64,000 nt of DNA. Origin: Lampris incognitus. Its lineage: Eukaryota > Chordata > Actinopteri > Lampriformes > Lampridae. The DNA is taken from contig NC_079213.1 in NCBI RefSeq assembly GCF_029633865.1, positions 95,763,320 to 95,827,319 of the forward strand, read 5' to 3'. The translations under genes and the position numbers were made by a program. How positions within the stretch are numbered: the stretch's first letter is position 1; each line of letters begins with the position of its first letter. The notes under the pieces were generated by a model. It had not been told where the DNA came from. It searched no databases and worked only from the letters and a program-made list of their open reading frames with translations. Shown piece by piece: positions 36,614 through 46,212 of this stretch.

Positions 36614-36635
36614 GTCTATCCATTTACCTAAATAT
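36331..36635. other. No gene; (TA)n microsatellite
   Basis: A 70-bp TA-rich tract lies at 36542-36611. The remainder is unrecognised sequence between the L2 fragment and the YqaJ gene. Confidence 0.6.
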
Positions 36636-38372
36636 CTAACAGTTACTTGTACCACCAAATCCTCCTACCAGGTCAGAAAGAACAGCAGATTGGAAAAACT
36701 GAGTTAATCTGGCGACAGCATGATCCCAAAAGTCACTGTCAGGGTAAATGCGTTCAATGTGAACATCTTGGGGACACCAACCTATGAAACCGCAGCAGTG
36801 CACATTACAGACATGTAACTGACACTGCATTTGATAGTAGTACTCGTGGGAATGGTCTAGTGCCAGAACTTCTTCACTGATCAGCAGACAGCTTCCTTTA
36901 GTTTTTGAATAGTCTGTCAGGGACACATTTTGGTATGTAAATGGGCACTTGATTTCACATAACTCATCTCCACAACAGAGACAAGTGACACATCCATCTG
37001 GGGAGGCAGCAATATGTGGCCACTTTGTGTTGATGTGCAGCCCACTCTCTCTCACATGAAATTCTGCATGGGCATTATCCATATGCTTTTGGTAGCACAT
37101 CCTTGCATGCTTCTCCATCTTGCAACCATACCTGTAAAATAGCACATGAGACAAATGGGGAAAAAACCGAGTAAATGTTACACTGAAATATACAACCAGG
37201 GGATGTAAACAGAAACAATTAGGACAAGTTTTGCGAAGAAAGTCACATATCTCAATCACCTGGTAGCTTCTGTTGTGAATTTGTGGGCTTCAGGATAGCA
37301 GGCACCTTTCACCAAACTCTGGGATGAGCTCTCTAGATTTGTTTTCACTGCAGCCTTCAGTTTTGATAAAGTAACTCGTCCAGCATGCTGTGCAAACCAA
37401 TATCTATTCTTGTGCTGTCCTTTGGTAGCTTCCTGAATGATTTCACTTTCCCTCTCAGTGAGTGTTAAGCACACCTTACTGCATTTGCTTAGAAGCCCTT
37501 CAAAGTCTAGTTCCATTGCAGCAGGTTTAAACAAAGATAGAGATGATGGCAGAGTTCTTGGTATGAATGGCTTGTTGTGGGATTCGATCAATGACAACAC
37601 TGAGCTGGGGTACCCAGACTCAGCCACCTGCCTTAAGAAATGTTGTTGAGCATCTGAAGAGGGTGGTTTCAATGGCTGTCTTGCTCGTGTTTACTTTTCT
37701 GTGTTGTCTGACATATCTAACCTCCTTTTCTTGGGGAAGTCACTCACTGGCAGGTAGGGTATTTTCTTAACATGTGGCACATCCCACTTGTTGGCAATGT
37801 CGGTGCAAGAGATGGCGTTCTTCCTCATCAACTCTGCTTTGCATGCAAAGAGTATGGCTCCAACGTGAGAAAATGCCTCCCCAAACCCTGCCATATAATC
37901 ACAGTAGGCCAGTACAATCTCTCCTCCTCTTTCGGAAAGGACCATGTTTTTGTGGGTGTTTCATTAGCTCTCTGCGAGTGGATGACCTATTAAGCACACA
38001 TAACCAGATAACAGAAAATGGATTTAAACCCTGAGCTTCAGCACAGAGAGATCAATCAAACAACTGTAGGTGACGTTAGCTAGCTGCAACTTAGCAGCAA
38101 GTTTGATCATTTAGATAATTCATCTTACCTGTGAAAACATCAAAACCATATTCCACCCACACTTTTTCTTCTGTAGCTCCTGGATCCAGCCCAATATAAA
38201 AAGTTGTAAGCCTCAAGACTTTTTGTTGCCTTCATTTGTTTTAGCGAAATCCGTCACATTTGGATAACGAGATAATTTACAACGTCTTCATATGCTATGT
38301 TAGGCGGGTCCTTTTCATCAAACTCAGTTTTCTTCAAAATGTAGGGGTCAAATCCAACGATTTCCATTTTTT
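36636..38372 (-). pseudogene. Broken transposon-type gene with SWIM zinc finger and YqaJ-like nuclease
   Basis: Three - strand exon-like blocks. The first starts at the ATG at about 38370 ('MEIVGFDPYILKKTEFDEKD') and meets a stop/frameshift before a GTAAG donor near 38128. The second (37691-37965) holds a SWIM-like segment ('CDYMAGFGEAFSHVGAILF', where the expected Cys before S-H is Phe). The third (37256-37672) continues 'YWFAQHAGRVTLSKLKAAVK' and splices over a likely intron (about 37134-37257, GT...AG with pyrimidine-rich end) to the nuclease core. The core has 'WPHIAASPDGCVTC', 'ELCEIKCPFTYQ' and 'EYYYQMQCQLHVC', the D / E-x-K / Q triad of YqaJ exonucleases. YqaJ-type nucleases are known companions of ISL2EU transposases. 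It is non-functional as it stands. Confidence 0.72.
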
Positions 38373-38543
38373 CTTCATAACGTTTTTAGCTTCTATTTGC
38401 AGTTTTGTATAATATTCAGGGTACATTAGGCTAGTTACTCGGCATCTCTACCCTATCCCACCAAACGTAAACAAACCTCTACCAAGTACCAATATGGCGG
38501 TGAAAACTCCAGATTAAATATTTGTGACGTATTGCAACCCTCC

Positions 38544-38571
38544 TATTTGTATCACACACGAGAACATCACA
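38544..38571 (+). mobile_element. Displaced last part of the decayed Gypsy 3' LTR
   Basis: 'cctatttgtatcacacacga' and the following 'gaacatcaca' match the end of the 5' LTR (28878-28905) with a few substitutions. It completes the 3' LTR broken at 35353, showing that the whole 35354-38543 block entered the LTR after the Gypsy inserted. Confidence 0.6.
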
Positions 38572-38742
38572 GGGCGGACACTGACTCAGCTCCTGAATCG
38601 CTAGCCTCGCCCACTTTTGATATCATTATTTTAATAAAGTATATTAAATACTTATGTAGCGCCCCCATGCTGCAGTGATGGACATGTCACTTTACATTAA
38701 CTCAACTCTCTCTTAGGGGCGCCCTGAGTTCTTTTATATATC

Positions 38743-39048
38743 GACTCCCGTATTTTCACAATGTGTGTCTGGTGTGTGTCTGTGTGGGAGTCTATAAATG
38801 GCCAAACTAAAGCACTTGGGGCCTTGATTCTTTTTGGATGTTATTGGGGATGATCAGGGGCACCTATAAAAAATAGCAGAACATTAAAATTATGCATAAT
38901 ATGCGGAATATGCATAAAATATGTGGAATCGACTCCCGTATTTTCACAATGTGTGTCTGGTGTGTGTCTGTGTGGGAGTCTATAAACGGCCAAACTAAAG
39001 CACTTGGGGCCTTGATTCCTTTTGGAGGTTATTGGGGACGATCAGGGG
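38743..39048 (+). repeat. 188-bp tandem repeat, units 1 and 2 (left part)
   Basis: A unit beginning 'gactcccgtattttcacaat' starts at 38743 and again at 38931. It contains 'gcacttggggccttgattc', 'gatcagggg' and an AT-rich end with 'atgcataatatgcggaatat'. The second unit is cut at 39048 by the Gypsy insertion and resumes at 43909-43982. A diverged third relative lies at 44650-44860. Confidence 0.8.
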
Positions 39049-39611
39049 TGTTGTGACTTCTCTTATGTACACTATTGTAGTGTTACTATTCGTGGGTTAC
39101 TAACTTAATCACTATTATATATAAGTACACGGAGACGAGGATGCGGCACAAGTCTGATCTTTACTGACAGAGACATCACACACTACTAGGCTCGACCAGT
39201 GTATTACAGAACTCAGTAGTGGTGACAGTCCAACACAATCGAGCACCGAGTGCTCGATCCAATACACCACATCCCTCTTTTCCAACTGAGATGTGGCCTA
39301 CTCATCAGTTGCTTCAACAGTAGACCCTTTACCGAACCATTAACACTATGGCATTAACACTGAACAAGTCTTTTCTACTTGCATACTTCAATGATTAATA
39401 CAGCATTTTTTTTAAATGACAGATGACTCTCATTAAACAACATAAACCATTTCCTTTTCACATTCTGGTGGTTAGCATGTAAACATTTTGAACATTCAGC
39501 AATCTTGCAACATTTCAGGTTAAACACACCTTGTACTCTTTGTTTCACCATCTTTTTTTCTTTTTTTTTTCTTAATAAACACTTGAATGATCACACAAAA
39601 GAACCCTGAGG

Positions 39612-40598
39612 TTAGTCATTGTATCTGGCAGGGCGCCTAACTGCTCTGCCGCACTTTGTGTAGCATGTGGGTGTACTGCCTGTAGTCACCGGAGGAGGGT
39701 CGTGTGGTGGCAGGTCATGTGGTGGTGAGTCGACTGGCACAGGCGCTTGTGAGGGTGAGGGTTGTACCTCTGAGTCAAAATGTTCATCACTGTCCGTGTC
39801 TCTGAATAGGCTCGGATGTATCTTCCTCAGATGTCGCCTGTTCCTTCTTTGCATCCTCCCAGCCGGTGTCTGCACAGTGTAGGACCGTGGTTCATCTCGC
39901 TGTCGGATGACAACGGCAGGCTCCCAGCCGCGCCGCGTTTGCATGTGTACAGTGTCTCCTGGGGTCAACACTGGCAGGGGCTTTGCACACTGGTCGTAAC
40001 GTTGTTTTTGGCGGAACTGCAGGTTCCGGATCTTGCTGTGAATGTGCTGTGGGACTGATTGTGTCAGCACAGCACTGGAGCACGGAAGTGTGCTTCGTAG
40101 AACTCTCCCCATCAACATTTGTGCAGGTGATACGTCCAGTCCTGTCACCGGTGTGTTCCTCAGTGACAGCAGCACCAGATGTGGGTCAGTGCCGGTCTGC
40201 ATTGCCTTCTTCAGCGCATGTTTCACTGTCTTTATGGCTCTCTCAGCTATGCCATTTGAAGAGGGAAAACCCAGGCTGGAGTGTGTGAGCTTGAACTCCC
40301 ATGAAGCTGCAAATGACTTCATCTCATAGCTGGCAAATGGGACATGGTCACTCACTATCTCCCTAGGAATCCCGTGTCTGGCAAACACAGACTTCATCTT
40401 CTGGATTACTGTGTATGCTGTTTTGTCAGATATGTTGAGCACTTCAGGATATTTGTTTAGGTAATCAACTAACAACAGGTATGACTGACCGTGTAGCTCG
40501 AAGATGTCAGCTCCGACTTTCATCCATGGCAGTTCTGGGACCTGATGCGACATAAGTGGCTCAGTCTGCTGTTTGGGCTGTAGCTGCTGGCACTGCAC
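39612..40598 (-). CDS. Gypsy integrase core and C-terminus (shifted frame, 328 codons)
   Basis: It continues the integrase after the frameshift. 'WMKVGADIFELHGQSYLLLVDY' contains the first catalytic Asp, 'REIVSDHVPF' the second (canonical N after D is H here), and 'GFPSSNGIAERAIKTVKHAL' the Glu. The C-terminal part has 'LTPGDTVHMQTRRGWEPAVV', a GPY/F-like segment, and a Pro-rich end. No chromodomain is visible. The ATG at 40598 is incidental; the protein would be produced only by correction of the frameshift or by programmed shifting, which the sequence does not prove. Confidence 0.9.
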   Translation of the reverse strand: MQCQQLQPKQQTEPLMSHQVPELPWMKVGADIFELHGQSYLLLVDYLNKYPEVLNISDKTAYTVIQKMKSVFARHGIPREIVSDHVPFASYEMKSFAASWEFKLTHSSLGFPSSNGIAERAIKTVKHALKKAMQTGTDPHLVLLSLRNTPVTGLDVSPAQMLMGRVLRSTLPCSSAVLTQSVPQHIHSKIRNLQFRQKQRYDQCAKPLPVLTPGDTVHMQTRRGWEPAVVIRQRDEPRSYTVQTPAGRMQRRNRRHLRKIHPSLFRDTDSDEHFDSEVQPSPSQAPVPVDSPPHDLPPHDPPPVTTGSTPTCYTKCGRAVRRPARYND

Positions 40599-43582
40599 AC
40601 ACTTTTCACCATTGCCTCTATATCTCGTGCCATGCCAGGCCAGTAGAGAGACTTTCTTGCTCTGGCTTTTGTGCGCAGCACTCCTTGGTGTGCAAGATGC
40701 AGCTTCTCCAAAATCGTGCTCCTGAAGCTCTGGGGTATGATGATTTTGTCTCCGACCAAGACAATGTCATCTTCCATGCTTATAATGTCCTTTACTGCCC
40801 AGTAGGCATGTAGTTTTCTGTCCAAACTTTTCTTTTTCATGGGCCAGCCTTTCTTGTGTTTCTCACACACAGCTTGCAGCACGCTATCTGCTGCCGTTGC
40901 TTTCTTTAATTGGCTGAGTGTTTCCTCGCTCAAGGCATCTGTGGCATCCAAGGCATAGACAACTCTCTCATCACAAGGGTTTTCATCAATATGGTCACCT
41001 TCTCTGCTAGCTGTAGCGCGTGAGAGTGTGTCGGCAATGTACATGTGCTTGCCTGGTGTGTATGTTACACTCAGATCATACCTCTGCAGTTGTAAAAGCA
41101 TACCTTGCAGCCACGCAGGTGCTTTGCTCAGCGGCTTGCGCATGATGACCTCCAGAGGCTTATGATCGGACTGGACAGTCACTGGTCTGCCGTAGACATA
41201 CTGGTGGAATCTCTTAGCAGCAAACACTATAGCGAGCAACTCTTTCTCTATCTGTGCGTACCTCTTTTCTGTGTCGGTGAGCGCTCGTGAGGCATAGCAC
41301 ACTGGATGGTCGTCCTGCATCAGACAGGCTCCCAGTCCATCCTTTGAGGAGTCTGCTTGTAGAGTGAGAGGCTGCTTGTGATCGTAGTATCTCAGCACAG
41401 GGGCTTGTGTGAGGATGGTCTTTAGTGCCTTTAGCGCTGAGCTGTGGTGCGGGCACCATTGCCACGCTACATCCTTCTTGAGCAGCTGTCTGAGGGGTGC
41501 CGTGAGTGAGGCTTCGTTTGGTATGTATTGCGCTAGGAATTTTGTCATTCCCAGCAGACGTTGGAGACTTTGTTTGTCTTCCGGGGTTGGCATGTCGACA
41601 ATCGCTTTGATCTTTGTGTCGTCAGCTCTCTGTCCTGCTGCCGTGATGACGTGTCCCATGTACTTTACAGTATCAACTTTAAGCTGGATCTTGCCCCTGT
41701 TAAATTTCACATGTGCGGTCTTGGCTCTCTCCATTACTTTCTGCAGGATTTCATCGTGTTCCCGCTCTGATGACGCTGCGATGATCATGTCGTCTGCTAT
41801 AATGTACACACCTGGGATATCGCCGAAGGTCTCACAGTTCTTTTGTTGAAACACTTCGCTGGCCAATTTGATCCCGCATGGGAGTCTGAGGAAGCGGAAC
41901 CGGCCCCACGGCGTGTTGAAGGTGCATAGCTTAGACGACGGCTCATCTAGCTTGATCTGCCAGTATCTATCCTTTTCATCTAGGATGGAGAAGATGGATT
42001 TTCCTGTTAGCCTGCTGCGCACGTCTTCCGGTGTAGGAATGGAGTAGCGTTGACGCTTGACTGCCTCATTCAGGTTACAAGGATCCAAACATACCCTTAG
42101 CGCACCATTTTTTTTCTTTGTGGCAACAAGACTGTTCACCCATTCTGTAGGTTCATTGACAGGAGTTATGACTTTCCTGTTCTGCAAGTCTGTGAGCGTC
42201 TCTCTTAGTGAGTCCATGATGGAGAGTGGTACGTTCCTGCACGCGTGAATCACAGGCGTGACGCTGGGGTCAATGTGTATGTGATGAACTCCAGGAAATT
42301 CGCCTAATCCTGTGAAGACCTCCGCATACCTCTGTAGCAGCTCCTCTTTGGTGGCCGGAGGTTTTGCTGGTTGTGGGGACTCCACTGCAAGCGCCTCGAC
42401 TCTTCTCACCAGCTGCAGCTCTTCACACGCATCTCCACCCAGGATTGGCTTGTCAGCTCGGCTAGACACATGGAAGTCCAATATAGCCATATGCTTAGAT
42501 GTGCGGCAATCTAGAGATGCAACACCATCTGAGGGTAGTCGTGCACCACCAAAAGCAATCAGCATAGTCTTTGTGGGCAGTAACTGAACGGGACCTGGTA
42601 GCTGCCGGAATACGCGCATAGGAAGCACATTTGCATCGGCGCCCGTGTCCAACTTGAAGTTAATTGCTACGCCTCTGACCGTGGCTGTTTCACGCCATAC
42701 AGTGCCTTTAGCTCGGTGGGCTGCTTTGTTTTTGTATTTTCCAATCATACCTATATATAAGGAATCAATTTCACTTTCTAGATTATGCACTGTCTTTGTC
42801 TTGTAATTGCCGCTTTTTTCAGTGCTTGATTTACACACCTTGGAAAAATTATTGTTCTTACCAAATTTGTGGCACACTGCACCATAAGCTGGGCATTGAC
42901 GGGGCTCATGTTTATTTCCACACTTGTGGCAGAGAGTTGTTGCTACATGCCTCTTGCTGCTCGTCTTGTTCTTGTTCCAGCTGCGCGTTTGCCCTGTTGC
43001 TTTCTTCAATGCCTCCACTGAGGCGTCTTGGACAACATGTGACGTCTGCATCGCTTGTATTTGTGACTTAGCGAGCTCGGCTGATCTACATATCTCTACG
43101 GCCCTGCGCAAAGTAAGCTCATTATCACGTGACAGTCTTTCTTTCAAACGGGCATCATTTATGCTGAACACTAATTTATCCCTTATCATGTCATCTTCAT
43201 GTCTGCCAAACTCACAGTCTTTGCTCTTCTGGCGCAACTCTGTGATGAATCTGTCCACCGATATTCCTGCTGACATCGTGTGCGACCAGAATTGATGGCG
43301 TTCGAACACGACGTTCTTCCGAGGGCTGCAGTAGTCCTTGAAGGCTTTCAGAACGTCCTCCATCGATTCGTCGTCTCCTTCTGGGATGATGGTGAGTGTG
43401 TTATACACTTCCAGCGCCTCCTCGCCGATGGTGTGAAGCAGAATGGCTATTTTAACTGTCTCTGCCTTATCCAACGCACCTGAAGCGGTCATGTACAGCT
43501 GGAAACGCTGCTCCCATCTTCTCCAGTTTTCTGCGACATTCCCGGTAAGTATCAGCGGTGGTGGCAGCTTGAACTGTTCCAT
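40520..43582 (-). CDS. Gypsy gag-protease-RT-RNase H polyprotein (1020 codons)
   Basis: Starting from the ATG at 43582, the domains in order are as follows. Gag capsid (about residues 1-200). Zinc knuckles (about 218-250): 'CHKCGNKHEPRQC' and a second one in which a Cys is Phe ('CHKFGKNNNFSKVC'). Aspartic protease with 'LDTGADANVLP' (about 311-321). Reverse transcriptase (about 450-640) with 'FSILDEKDRYWQIKL' and the catalytic 'IIADDMII' (595-601). RNase H with 'LQADSSKDGLGA' (about 745) and 'SDHKPLEVI'. Start of integrase with the HHCC finger ('HLAHQGVLRTKARARKSLYW'). The frame ends in 'IRSQNCHG' because of a single frameshift near 40600, beyond which the correct frame continues at 40598-39612. 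Confidence 0.93.
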   Translation of the reverse strand: MEQFKLPPPLILTGNVAENWRRWEQRFQLYMTASGALDKAETVKIAILLHTIGEEALEVYNTLTIIPEGDDESMEDVLKAFKDYCSPRKNVVFERHQFWSHTMSAGISVDRFITELRQKSKDCEFGRHEDDMIRDKLVFSINDARLKERLSRDNELTLRRAVEICRSAELAKSQIQAMQTSHVVQDASVEALKKATGQTRSWNKNKTSSKRHVATTLCHKCGNKHEPRQCPAYGAVCHKFGKNNNFSKVCKSSTEKSGNYKTKTVHNLESEIDSLYIGMIGKYKNKAAHRAKGTVWRETATVRGVAINFKLDTGADANVLPMRVFRQLPGPVQLLPTKTMLIAFGGARLPSDGVASLDCRTSKHMAILDFHVSSRADKPILGGDACEELQLVRRVEALAVESPQPAKPPATKEELLQRYAEVFTGLGEFPGVHHIHIDPSVTPVIHACRNVPLSIMDSLRETLTDLQNRKVITPVNEPTEWVNSLVATKKKNGALRVCLDPCNLNEAVKRQRYSIPTPEDVRSRLTGKSIFSILDEKDRYWQIKLDEPSSKLCTFNTPWGRFRFLRLPCGIKLASEVFQQKNCETFGDIPGVYIIADDMIIAASSEREHDEILQKVMERAKTAHVKFNRGKIQLKVDTVKYMGHVITAAGQRADDTKIKAIVDMPTPEDKQSLQRLLGMTKFLAQYIPNEASLTAPLRQLLKKDVAWQWCPHHSSALKALKTILTQAPVLRYYDHKQPLTLQADSSKDGLGACLMQDDHPVCYASRALTDTEKRYAQIEKELLAIVFAAKRFHQYVYGRPVTVQSDHKPLEVIMRKPLSKAPAWLQGMLLQLQRYDLSVTYTPGKHMYIADTLSRATASREGDHIDENPCDERVVYALDATDALSEETLSQLKKATAADSVLQAVCEKHKKGWPMKKKSLDRKLHAYWAVKDIISMEDDIVLVGDKIIIPQSFRSTILEKLHLAHQGVLRTKARARKSLYWPGMARDIEAMVKSVCSASSYSPNSRLSHLCRIRSQNCHG

Positions 43583-43908
43583 ATTCGTGCGCAGGCTAGC
43601 ACGTGTTAGCTAGCTGCCTCAGCTACCAGCGAACTCGTTGAAGTACTGCCCTCGAATTATACCGTAACTCCGTCTTCTGACACCATGTTGTGACTTCTCT
43701 TATGTACACTATTGTAGTGTTACTATTCGTGGGTTACTAACTTAATCACTATTATATATAAGTACACGGAGACGAGGATGCGGCACAAGTCTGATCTTTA
43801 CTGATGGAGACATCACACACTACCAGGCTCGACCAGTGTATTACAGAACTCAGTAGTGGTGACAGTCCAACACAATCGAGCACCGAGTGCTCGATCCAAT
43901 ACACCACA

Positions 43909-44640
43909 AGGGGCACCTATAAAAAATAGCAGAACATTAAAAATCTGCATAATATGCGGAATATGCATAAAATATGTGGAATCCCTTCAGAATCCTGAGC
44001 AGTTCAACAAGATGGCGGGCTCTGGCTACGTCACGCCTCGGCTCTTTCCGCCGTTCGCACAAACCTCGCGTTCTTAACGGGTTGCTGGACGGCGGGCGGA
44101 GACAGCGAGCAGCGTTGGAAATACAAAGCGTCCGTGAAATAAGCCACAACGTCAGAGTCACATTTGCATGGGTCGAGCACTGGCGTATATGGCGGCTGTC
44201 ACGTGAAGTGAACTCAATAAAGTTTTCTGTTTTTGAATGGAAATCAGCGCGTACGGGCGGTTCGGGTTTTGGCGGGTCTGACGAACAATAAAGTTGTCCG
44301 CTGTTGCGCGCGTGGAAGTGTCCGAGGGTCTTGTCTGATGAATCAGATTTAAAGGCCCAAACATACTCGGGCGGAATGTACGCGGAGCGGACTCCACGAG
44401 GAATGTCCGCAGTCATTTGGGCTTCCATAGTCGAGCGCACTTCCGCGTTGTAGTTTCCTGTAAAACTCCGCGAAACACTACATTACCCACAATGCTTGCG
44501 TGTTGTTTACACTCTTCTGTCATGGCGTCCGACACTGACGACGAGGAAGAGATGCTCTTGCCTGCTGGCTCTACATGAAAATAAACTGAAGAGACGGTGG
44601 TATGTATCCTCTCTGTGACGTGTCGTACAGGTGTGGGTAC
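43909..44640. other. Right half of repeat unit 2 and CpG-rich unassigned sequence
   Basis: 43909-43982 completes the tandem unit cut by the Gypsy. 44000-44450 is rich in CpG and contains 'aagatggcgg', 'tacgtcacgc', and 'gtatatggcggc' words similar to the ends of ISL2EU-type elements, but no inverted partner was identified. Frames here are not convincing. Confidence 0.5.
44522..44578 (+). pseudogene. Possible N-terminal exon remnant of a PIF/Harbinger-type transposase
   Basis: The ATG at 44522 opens an acidic start 'MASDTDDEEEMLL' that stops at 44576. One base over, the sequence continues as a basic 'LKRRWYV' segment, a combination typical of the start of Harbinger-type proteins. There is no downstream transposase in this place. 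Evidence is slight. Confidence 0.25.
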
Positions 44641-45442
44641 TTTCGCACCTTCTGCTCATATATTTTCGGAATGTGTGTGTGTGTGTGGTGTTAGTGTGCG
44701 TGTGTGTTATTGTAGATAGCGGGACCGAAAATTAAAGCATTTATGATCCTAATTCTTTTTGGAGGTGGTAGTTATTGTCTCAGAGAGTAAGGGAAAAATC
44801 CCAGAAAATTAAAAGTATGCATAATTATGCATAAATATGCAAAATATGCATTTTTTTAGAAATGGCTAAAAACCACTTCTCGGCATTTCAGATGATTCTG
44901 AGCATTTGGGGGGAGGGAGTTGGAGTGGGGGGGTTAGGGGCAGGGGGGAGGTGGTTAGCTGGCAGGATGAAGAGGAGGGAGATTTAGACGGGTGGATAGC
45001 TAATAAACGTCATGATCACCGCAACTTGGTTGCGGGTCACTTACTAGTATATATATACACAAGGAATAATGTATAAATGCTTTGAGGGTACATTTCTCTT
45101 TCTATAGATTACTGTCAGTTACTTTAATTAACTATGAACATTTCCTCATGAAATGAGTAATGGCACTCCATCAATTAAAGCAAAACATAAAGTCTTTACT
45201 TTTCAAAGTATAAATGAAATTACAATAAAATAAAATGTTATCAAATCACGTTAATTGTCTTGTTTATTAATTCCCTTCAATTGTAGTAAACCACTTTTCA
45301 ATATACTCAAACACTGTTTCCCTTGAAACCATTTTCCTATATGAGTTCACCTTGCTTCAAATCAAAATGTTTCCAGTGAAATCCACTTTCGCTTCAAATA
45401 AGACTAGTTTTAAATCCACTTTCAATGAGCCTAGCACTCACA
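44641..45442. repeat. Diverged relative of the 188-bp repeat, then AT-rich sequence
   Basis: 44650-44860 shares layout with the 38743 unit: 'ttttcggaatgtgtgtgtg', 'aaagcattt', 'attctttttggaggt' and the AT-rich 'tatgcataattatgcataaa' end. The remaining sequence to 45442 is AT-rich and unrecognised. Confidence 0.5.
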
Positions 45443-45507
45443 AGCATACACAGTGTATGCTTTGATATCAATATCCAGTGTATGATACACTGGATATTGA
45501 TATCAAA
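45443..45507. repeat. Two adjacent perfect palindromes
   Basis: A 9+1+9 palindrome (45443-45461, 'agcatacac' / 'gtgtatgct') is followed without a gap by a 23+1+23 palindrome (45461-45483 / 45485-45507, arm 'tttgatatcaatatccagtg' and three more bases). No mismatches in either. Confidence 0.9.
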
Positions 45508-46210
45508 CCTATTTTGGATGAGCCTAGCGGGCTTCAGCAAACACTAGACAAGAAACTGAAAATTCACCCTTGTGAATACCGAACATTACATTCAACATAT
45601 ACACGCACAGTCACAAATGTCCTTTGTATTCAAGGAATTAAATTCTCAAACCAGTTCAATTCAAATAAATCACTCAGTTCAAATGATAAATGTACCCTAT
45701 GCCGACAATAAACCCCAAAGCAACTACCGTAGCAGGCCTGTTTCGCTGCTTGGGTATGTTGAGGCCAAAAACACAACGGGCCGCTTCACTCAAAAGAGCA
45801 AACAAAAGATTTCCGTTACCTCGTTGCAGCGGAATGGTAGCCAAGTTCCATCAACCGCGTTGAAGAGCCAAGCAGCCGCGTTGCTCCTCGTACACACTCG
45901 TTGATCTCTCCGTCGAGTTTCTTCAGTTCACCTCAGCCAGATGAATGGCAAACTCTCCGGTGTCCGAAATCATAAGTATTTCAAAGTCTAATCAGTTACA
46001 CGGTGGAAAACCGTATAAAAGGCCGTCTATGACTCAGCACACTCACGATGCTAACTTTATCTAAGATGGCTGCCGCACTTGGCTTCACCACTGGATGAGT
46101 TAAAACTTCGTTCCCTCACTTAACTCTAAAATATACTGTAATTCCCTCGTAGTTGTCTGACCGATAACGTAGGAAACTAAAACTGCTGCAATAGCGACAT
46201 TGGACTAGCC
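45508..46210. other. No gene recognised; TATA-box-like motif at 46014
   Basis: 'TATAAAAG' at 46014-46021 in a moderately CpG-containing setting could be a core promoter, with 'aagatggctgcc' about 45 bp downstream. No transcript can be inferred. The frame 45572-45904 has no recognisable domain. Confidence 0.35.
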
Positions 46211-46212
46211 AT

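Larger units (their letters stand above)
39049..43908 (-). mobile_element. Nearly intact Ty3/Gypsy element, 223-bp LTRs, 5-bp target duplication
   Basis: LTRs at 39049-39271 and 43686-43908 are 223 bp each, start TGTTGTGAC, end ACCACA and differ at about 3 positions. The target duplication is AGGGG (39044-39048 and 43909-43913). In element orientation the primer-binding site next to the 5' LTR is TGGTGTCAGAAGACGG, matching a tRNA-Leu-type 3' end for its first 12 bases. The purine tract AAAAGAGGGA precedes the 3' LTR. Gag and pol occupy one long frame plus a shifted integrase frame. LTR similarity of about 98.7% means a young insertion. Confidence 0.95.

Noticed and set aside
45572..45904. 110-codon open frame
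   Set aside because: No domain; the neighbouring frame is equally open and there is no supporting signal.
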